Shown: piece after piece, positions 14,860 to 17,920 of the stretch
Layout of the letters: each line of letters starts with the position of its first letter
Position numbering within the stretch: position 1 is the first letter of the stretch
Translations under genes and position numbers: made by a program
Assembly: GCA_028716765.1 (NCBI GenBank)
Contig: JAQUPC010000032.1
Location: 1-17,920, forward strand
Direction of reading: 5' to 3'
From: Alphaproteobacteria bacterium
GTDB taxonomy: Bacteria; Pseudomonadota; Alphaproteobacteria; UBA9219
Length of the DNA stretch: 17,920 nucleotides
The notes under the pieces: model-generated
What the model was told of the DNA's origin: nothing
The model's input: only the letters and a program-made list of their open reading frames with translations
Databases searched by the model: none

Positions 14860-15636
14860 TTATGATCGTGACTTAAGTATCCTATGCTCAACTTCCCTAA
14901 CTCCTGTGGGAGAAATTTTGATACGATCCTCATTACGATCAAATTCTATGAGTCGCTTTTCATGAAGTGGCACAATAATTCTTTTTCGAAACATACTAAG
15001 ACTACTATACTCAACCCAATCAAATAAATTTCTAACAGAAACCCAGGACGTCATCCTATTGGCAAGCAAAAGAACTTGGTCAGAATTCCCTATAGAAGGA
15101 TCAAGCACTCGCTTTACGCCTTCAATTTCCCAGATTAATGGCAGCTTACGCTCAATAAGGGCATCGACAGTTTCTTGTGCTTCTTTTGTTGATACACTGT
15201 GAAAAATGCGAATAAGTTCAGCTAACATCCAACTCGCTATTCCATATACTGCTGTCGCATCTAAATAATTTGGGTTTACATCACCCCCCACATGACCAAC
15301 GCCTCGGTTATTCCTAATCTCATAAAGAGCGGGAAGCATGCGAGGGATGAGAATGCGTAAGCTTCTGTCCCCGAGGCGCTGCAGATTGGCGGGAATTTCT
15401 TCAAGAGAACGACAAGCATCCCGCATATTTTTAGGTTTTGATGGTTCTGCTGAAAATTTTCCTTCAAGGAAACCTTTGATGACCGTGTAAACAATCTCAC
15501 AGAATTTTCCACCGTTAAGTTCCGATGGCTCCCATCTATGTTCAAGGTAATTGGCCACTATCTCTTGATAGCAATGCAGTAAAGGGGTGCGTAACCCTGC
15601 CGGTATGCCGGCGAGAACTAGTGTGTGCTTGGTCAT
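14860..15636 (-). CDS. HEPN/Abi-like protein with C-terminal winged helix
   Basis: This 258-aa protein is the last gene of a three-gene minus-strand operon. I do not recognise an exact family. Residues 100-146 (LPALYEIRNNRGVGHVGGD, then ATAVYGIASWMLAELIRIFH) match the end of HEPN-type abortive infection domains, with R108-x6-H115 fitting the RX4-6H RNase motif and a following long helix. Residues 185-255 look like a winged helix (SDQVLLLANRM, VRNLFDWVEYSSLSMFRKRIIVPLHEKRLIEF, ISPTGVREVEH). A nucleic-acid-sensing RNase effector is a reasonable hypothesis. The start ATG 15636 lies six bases after the preceding stop with only a weak ribosome-binding site, so translation is probably coupled. The region is visibly AT-richer than the backbone, a sign of transfer. 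Confidence 0.6.
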   Translation of the reverse strand: MTKHTLVLAGIPAGLRTPLLHCYQEIVANYLEHRWEPSELNGGKFCEIVYTVIKGFLEGKFSAEPSKPKNMRDACRSLEEIPANLQRLGDRSLRILIPRMLPALYEIRNNRGVGHVGGDVNPNYLDATAVYGIASWMLAELIRIFHSVSTKEAQETVDALIERKLPLIWEIEGVKRVLDPSIGNSDQVLLLANRMTSWVSVRNLFDWVEYSSLSMFRKRIIVPLHEKRLIEFDRNEDRIKISPTGVREVEHRILKSRS

Positions 15637-15642
15637 AGTTTT

Positions 15643-16194
15643 CTATTGACTCAATCCCTTAACGAGCTCAGCCCCCTTTACGAGTCCGGGTCCGGTTAGA
15701 GTCCATCCTTTGCTTTTTGAACCGCTAATCACATTGCCTTTCTCTTTCATATATTTTGAATGATTAGTTGAATCGTAGCATCCAAAATGTTCGCAAAGTT
15801 TTCTCGCCGACTTATCTTCAAAGCTTCGTTCTCCTTTAGAGAATAGCCTTGCTAAACCTGCAAGCAGATAACAATTAAGCGTTTTAATTTGTGTGTTTTT
15901 GCCGGAAATTTTCGAAGCGATAACCTCAACGTCTTCTCCTTTGATGAGGAAGACCTGTTGGATATTCTCTGCTGTGAGACCATTTTTCTTCATCCAACTT
16001 TGAGCTTGGGAAGGCAATGCGCCAACTTCCCCAACTTCTATATTTTCGACTATATGGTCTTTCACGACGGCCTCTGGCTTTTCTGCAAAAAACCTAAACG
16101 CTGCTTGCATGATCCGCCCTCTATCCTCAGAAGAGAGTGGCTCTAACTTACTTAGAATATCTGCTAAAACCTTTGATGGTGTATCTTTAGCCAT
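15643..16194 (-). CDS. Uncharacterised protein with C-terminal winged-helix-like region
   Basis: This 183-aa middle gene of the operon has no known function. ATG 16194 is chosen because AAGGA lies seven bases upstream; an alternative ATG at 16221 would add nine residues and overlap the previous gene by 8 bp. The N-terminus has a helical segment, VLADILSKLEPLSSEDRGRI (9-28), of a type seen in many small accessory-region proteins. Residues 104-180 (KTLNCYLLAGLARLF, ...DKSARKLCEHFG, SKGWTLTGPGLVKGAELV) look like a winged helix with a beta-wing at GWTLTGPG. No catalytic motif is visible. It probably binds nucleic acid or the HEPN-like protein encoded six bases downstream. Confidence 0.6.
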   Translation of the reverse strand: MAKDTPSKVLADILSKLEPLSSEDRGRIMQAAFRFFAEKPEAVVKDHIVENIEVGEVGALPSQAQSWMKKNGLTAENIQQVFLIKGEDVEVIASKISGKNTQIKTLNCYLLAGLARLFSKGERSFEDKSARKLCEHFGCYDSTNHSKYMKEKGNVISGSKSKGWTLTGPGLVKGAELVKGLSQ

Positions 16195-16213
16195 GGTTTC
16201 TTCCTTTCCTTTA

Positions 16214-16573
16214 TCATCCAACGTACAACCAGCGCTTCTTATCCTTAATACGGCGAAGTTCTCTTTTTCTTACAAGTCGCAAAAGAGCGGGGGACAGAGA
16301 TGTCACAGGATAGAAGTGCCCCTGCTCTTCAAGAGCGACTTTTATCATCCCAAGCTCCTTTGGTTTCTTAAAAAAGCCGCCATCAATCAACTCAGAAATT
16401 AAATTCACGGGCGTAGGTTTTGTTTTACTCTTGTGTTTAACTTCTTTCTTGTCGGCAACACGTTCTGTATTATGTCCACCTTTGAGGCGGGAGATTAACG
16501 CAGCAACTTCCTCATGCGATCCTTCAATCGTGATCTTGGTTCCATCTACTGTTGTTATGTGTGCCTTTGCCAT
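16214..16573 (-). CDS. Small winged-helix-like protein, first gene of the operon
   Basis: This 119-aa protein opens the operon. ATG 16573 is chosen over 16579 and 16630: GGGA lies eight bases upstream of 16573, and the 16630 start falls inside the promoter. The N-terminus, AHITTVDGTKITIEGSHEEVAALISRL (4-30), looks like a beta-hairpin plus helix. A Lys-rich linker (41-52) leads to a winged-helix-like region at 55-117 (VNLISELIDGGFFKKPKELGMIKVALEEQGHFY, later LRLVRKRELRRIKDKKRWLY). It is likely a DNA-binding protein, perhaps the operon's own regulator or antitoxin (inference). The downstream gene begins 19 bp later. Confidence 0.62.
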   Translation of the reverse strand: MAKAHITTVDGTKITIEGSHEEVAALISRLKGGHNTERVADKKEVKHKSKTKPTPVNLISELIDGGFFKKPKELGMIKVALEEQGHFYPVTSLSPALLRLVRKRELRRIKDKKRWLYVG

Positions 16574-16601
16574 ATTCATGTATCCCTTATGATATGGGTA
16601 A

Positions 16602-16630
16602 AGAATATTTGAATAATAAGGCGAGGTCAA
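16602..16630 (-). promoter_or_regulatory. Sigma70 promoter of the three-gene operon
   Basis: On the minus strand TTGACC (16630-16625, five of six to consensus) is followed after exactly 17 bp by TATTCT (16607-16602, four of six). Transcription would start near 16595, about 20 bases before the first start codon. An imperfect repeat around GTTAAC/GGTCAAC (16625-16640) overlaps the -35 and could be an operator. Confidence 0.58.
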
Positions 16631-16821
16631 CCAGTGTTAACGTTGCATAGCTTTAGAAGCGACCGGTACGATTGTATTCACAATTGATAGATATGGCACC
16701 ATAACACATTGATTCAGAAGGACATAATAAGAAAGCAAGAATCTTTTAAAGGGAAAATCGCTTTTCAAACGTATTGAAGGGCTGACCAATTCCGGTTTGC
16801 GTCCACATGAAAGGAATAAAT

Positions 16822-17010
16822 ATGCAGATACAGCGTGACGGAAAAAATCACTCGTTTGTTGAGGTGGGCAATATACGAATTACCCACCTCATGGATTGCT
16901 CATGGGACCCAAGCTCATGTGGCCTTAGAATACAGGCTTACAAAGACGACAAAACAAAGTCGCTGCATCGAGGGGCCGAGATTCCTATCAAAAAAAAAGA
17001 CAGCGCTTGA
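16822..17010 (+). CDS. Small hypothetical protein, 62 aa
   Basis: This short plus-strand frame starts at ATG 16822 with AAGGA (16811-16815) six bases upstream, a good ribosome-binding site. The product (MQIQRDGKNHSFVEVGNIRI..., ending IKKKDSA) matches nothing I know. It is polar, has two Cys (SCSWDPSSCG-like spacing around residues 26-33) and no membrane segment. A strong inverted repeat (16861-16890) lies inside the frame. It diverges from the three-gene operon across about 190 bp with no recognised promoter. It may be a real small gene or a chance frame with a good ribosome-binding site. Confidence 0.38.
   Translation: MQIQRDGKNHSFVEVGNIRITHLMDCSWDPSSCGLRIQAYKDDKTKSLHRGAEIPIKKKDSA
16861..16890. 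repeat. Strong hairpin GAGGTGGG/CCCACCTC
   Basis: GAGGTGGG (16861-16868) and CCCACCTC (16883-16890) form a perfect 8-bp stem, extended by AAT/ATT after one mismatch, around a 6-base loop. It lies 39 bp inside the small frame starting at 16822. No T-run follows, so it is not a normal terminator. Confidence 0.65.
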
Positions 17011-17085
17011 GATCATCGCAGCAATATCTCTGTTGACAAAGTAAGCTCGCCTCACCCATCCAAACGCTAAGACCCGCGCCTTTTG

Positions 17086-17193
17086 CGTCATTGCGAGGAG
17101 CGCGGCGACGAAGCAATCCAGAGTGACGGTCAATCGAGCAAGCTTTGTTTGACTCTGGATTGCTTCGCATCCTCTCGGAGGCTCGCAATGACG
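17086..17193. repeat. 108-bp palindromic intergenic repeat
   Basis: Nested perfect arms: CGTCATTGCGAG (17086-17097) with CTCGCAATGACG (17182-17193), and GAAGCAATCCAGAGT (17110-17124) with ACTCTGGATTGCTTC (17152-17166). This type of repeat, opening CGTCATTGCGAG and containing GAAGCAATCC, recurs in many bacterial genomes. No coding content. Function unknown. Confidence 0.8.
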
Positions 17194-17215
17194 TGTGAGC
17201 CAAACCAAACTGGGT

Positions 17216-17252
17216 CCCGGATCGGCGCCTCGCGTGGCGAGGCTTGTCCGGG
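17216..17252. repeat. CCCGGA...TCCGGG nested hairpin
   Basis: Arms CCCGGA (17216-17221) and TCCGGG (17247-17252) enclose a perfect GCCTCGC-GTG-GCGAGGC hairpin (17227-17243). The trailing GGGATGACG motif recurs around 17427 and 17448, marking a repeat family. Confidence 0.65.
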
Positions 17253-17280
17253 ATGACGCCACTGAATGAAAACCCCTTTA

Positions 17281-17405
17281 CGTCATTCCGGCCAAGTGGT
17301 GAACCGGAGGTGAGCCACGCGAGCCGAAATCCCGTTTGGTTTGATTTAAGGGAAACAAGAAAACGGGATTCCGGATAACGCGCTGCGCGCGTTTCCGGAA
17401 TGACG
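17281..17405. repeat. 125-bp palindromic repeat
   Basis: Outer arms CGTCATTCCGG (17281-17291) and CCGGAATGACG (17395-17405); inner arms AATCCCGTTT (17328-17337) and AAACGGGATT (17361-17370). It has the same nested design as the 108-bp element but a different sequence, so it is a second repeat family. Confidence 0.78.
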
Positions 17406-17492
17406 CCCGGCGACTACGGCAAGGCCGGGATGACGTTAAGGAAGAGTCGGGATGACGCAACGGAAGAAAAACTTTACATACCCCGCCCCTAA

Positions 17493-17512
17493 CCCCTCCC
17501 CAAGGGGAGGGG
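17493..17512. repeat. CCCCTCCCC-AA-GGGGAGGGG hairpin
   Basis: Perfect 9-bp stem with a two-base centre. An 8-bp direct repeat ACTTTACA flanks it (17471-17478 and 17514-17521), which could be a target duplication or coincidence. Confidence 0.65.
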
Positions 17513-17559
17513 GACTTTACAGTGCTTACGGGAAAAATTGCTTGTTGTACCCCTCACCT

Positions 17560-17600
17560 GCAAAAACCAAGGCGTTACTTTCGTAACGCCGGGTTTTTGC
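17560..17600. repeat. Very stable bipartite hairpin
   Basis: GCAAAAACC (17560-17568) pairs with GGTTTTTGC (17592-17600), and GGCGTTAC (17571-17578) with GTAACGCC (17583-17590), around a TTTC loop. Seventeen base pairs are interrupted only by a small internal loop. The T-rich arm is within the stem, so it is not a textbook terminator. Confidence 0.7.
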
Positions 17601-17602
17601 TT

Positions 17603-17622
17603 CCTCTCCCCTTGGGGAGAGG
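17603..17622. repeat. CCTCTCCCC-TT-GGGGAGAGG hairpin
   Basis: Perfect 9-bp stem, two-base centre, similar in design to the unit at 17493-17512. It follows directly after the bipartite hairpin and lies downstream of the typA terminator. Apart from these repeats, 17011-17660 holds no gene that I can see. Confidence 0.65.
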
Positions 17623-17623
17623 G

Positions 17624-17655
17624 CCAAAAAGTTCATCGCCCGCTTGCGGGCGATG
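17624..17655 (-). terminator. Rho-independent terminator of typA
   Basis: Reading the minus strand, a perfect 10-bp GC-rich stem (CATCGCCCGC with GCGGGCGATG, 17655-17634) begins a few bases after the typA stop. It is followed by AACTTTTTGG, giving a five-T run. Position and structure fit well. Confidence 0.65.
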
Positions 17656-17660
17656 GCCGT

Positions 17661-17920
17661 TTAGTCTTCCTTTTGCCGCGCCATGCGTTTGCGGGTGTGG
17701 AAGTCGAGGTAGCGTTTGCGCAGGCGGATGGATTTCGGCGTGACCTCCACCAGCTCGTCGTCGCCGATGTAGGCGATGGATTTTTCGAGCGTCATTTGCA
17801 ACGGCGGCGTGAGGCGGATGGCCTCGTCCTTGCTCGTCGTGCGGATGTTGGTGAGCTGCTTGCCGGTCAGCACGTTGACGTCGAGATCGGTGCCCTTGGT
17901 GTGCTCGCCGATGATCATGC
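17661..17920 (-). CDS. typA: TypA/BipA ribosome-associated GTPase, C-terminal end
   Basis: Only the last 86 or so codons are in the window; the gene continues past the right edge and the ATG at 17918 is internal (GMIIGEH context). The C-terminal domain is diagnostic for TypA/BipA: MIIGEHTKGTDLDVNVLTGKQLTNIR, then DELVEVTPKSIRLRKRYLD. The protein is an EF-G-like GTPase that binds the ribosome and aids 50S assembly and stress adaptation. The GTPase and translation-factor domains lie outside the window. It ends at a TAA (17661-17663) followed by a strong terminator. Confidence 0.96.
   Translation of the reverse strand, partial: MIIGEHTKGTDLDVNVLTGKQLTNIRTTSKDEAIRLTPPLQMTLEKSIAYIGDDELVEVTPKSIRLRKRYLDFHTRKRMARQKED

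Noticed and set aside
16835..17044. Overlapping plus-strand frame of 69 aa
   Set aside because: It lacks a ribosome-binding site and overlaps the better supported frame starting at 16822.
17086..17640. Insertion sequence remnant
   Set aside because: No transposase coding or typical IS ends; the region consists of short palindromic repeats.

Overview
The window looks like an alphaproteobacterial chromosome. The housekeeping proteins (ThrRS, IF3, DNA polymerase I, HrcA, TypA/BipA) read as typical alphaproteobacterial forms, the backbone is GC-rich with strong codon bias, and the intergenic gaps carry the palindromic and heptad repeats often seen in deep-branching or uncultured Alphaproteobacteria. 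I cannot fix the order or genus from sequence alone. No rRNA, tRNA or CRISPR array was seen.

Left part (1-9767), mostly backbone. The 3' part of thrS is joined by an ATGA overlap to an orphan family-3 solute-binding protein (SBP) gene. infC follows and appears to start at a non-canonical AUA codon. Next come a stand-alone RelA/SpoT-like HD hydrolase and, convergent with it, polA. polA carries an in-frame 99-bp palindromic repeat in the linker before its proofreading domain. A second orphan SBP, related to the first, is divergent from an XRE-type regulator across a short AT-rich promoter region with a perfect inverted repeat. A RimJ/RimL-like acetyltransferase closes this part.

Middle and right (9751-17010), accessory in character and interrupted by hrcA. 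A minus-strand pair encodes a 151-aa protein resembling a catalytically degenerate MNT nucleotidyltransferase and a 429-aa protein with a HepT-like HEPN region. After hrcA come a small secreted Cys-rich protein and a 158-bp duplicated leader plus signal peptide whose second copy was broken by a deletion. An orphan 'mobile mystery protein A' regulator follows. Then comes a compact minus-strand three-gene operon (119, 183 and 258 aa) with two winged-helix-like proteins and a protein combining a HEPN-like RX6H motif with a C-terminal winged helix. This operon is visibly AT-richer than the backbone and has its own good sigma70 promoter. The two HEPN-containing operons and the orphan regulator are the best candidates for undescribed conflict or defence systems.

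Right end (17011-17920). About 600 bp without genes is packed with large palindromic repeats, followed by a clear terminator and the 3' end of typA on the minus strand.
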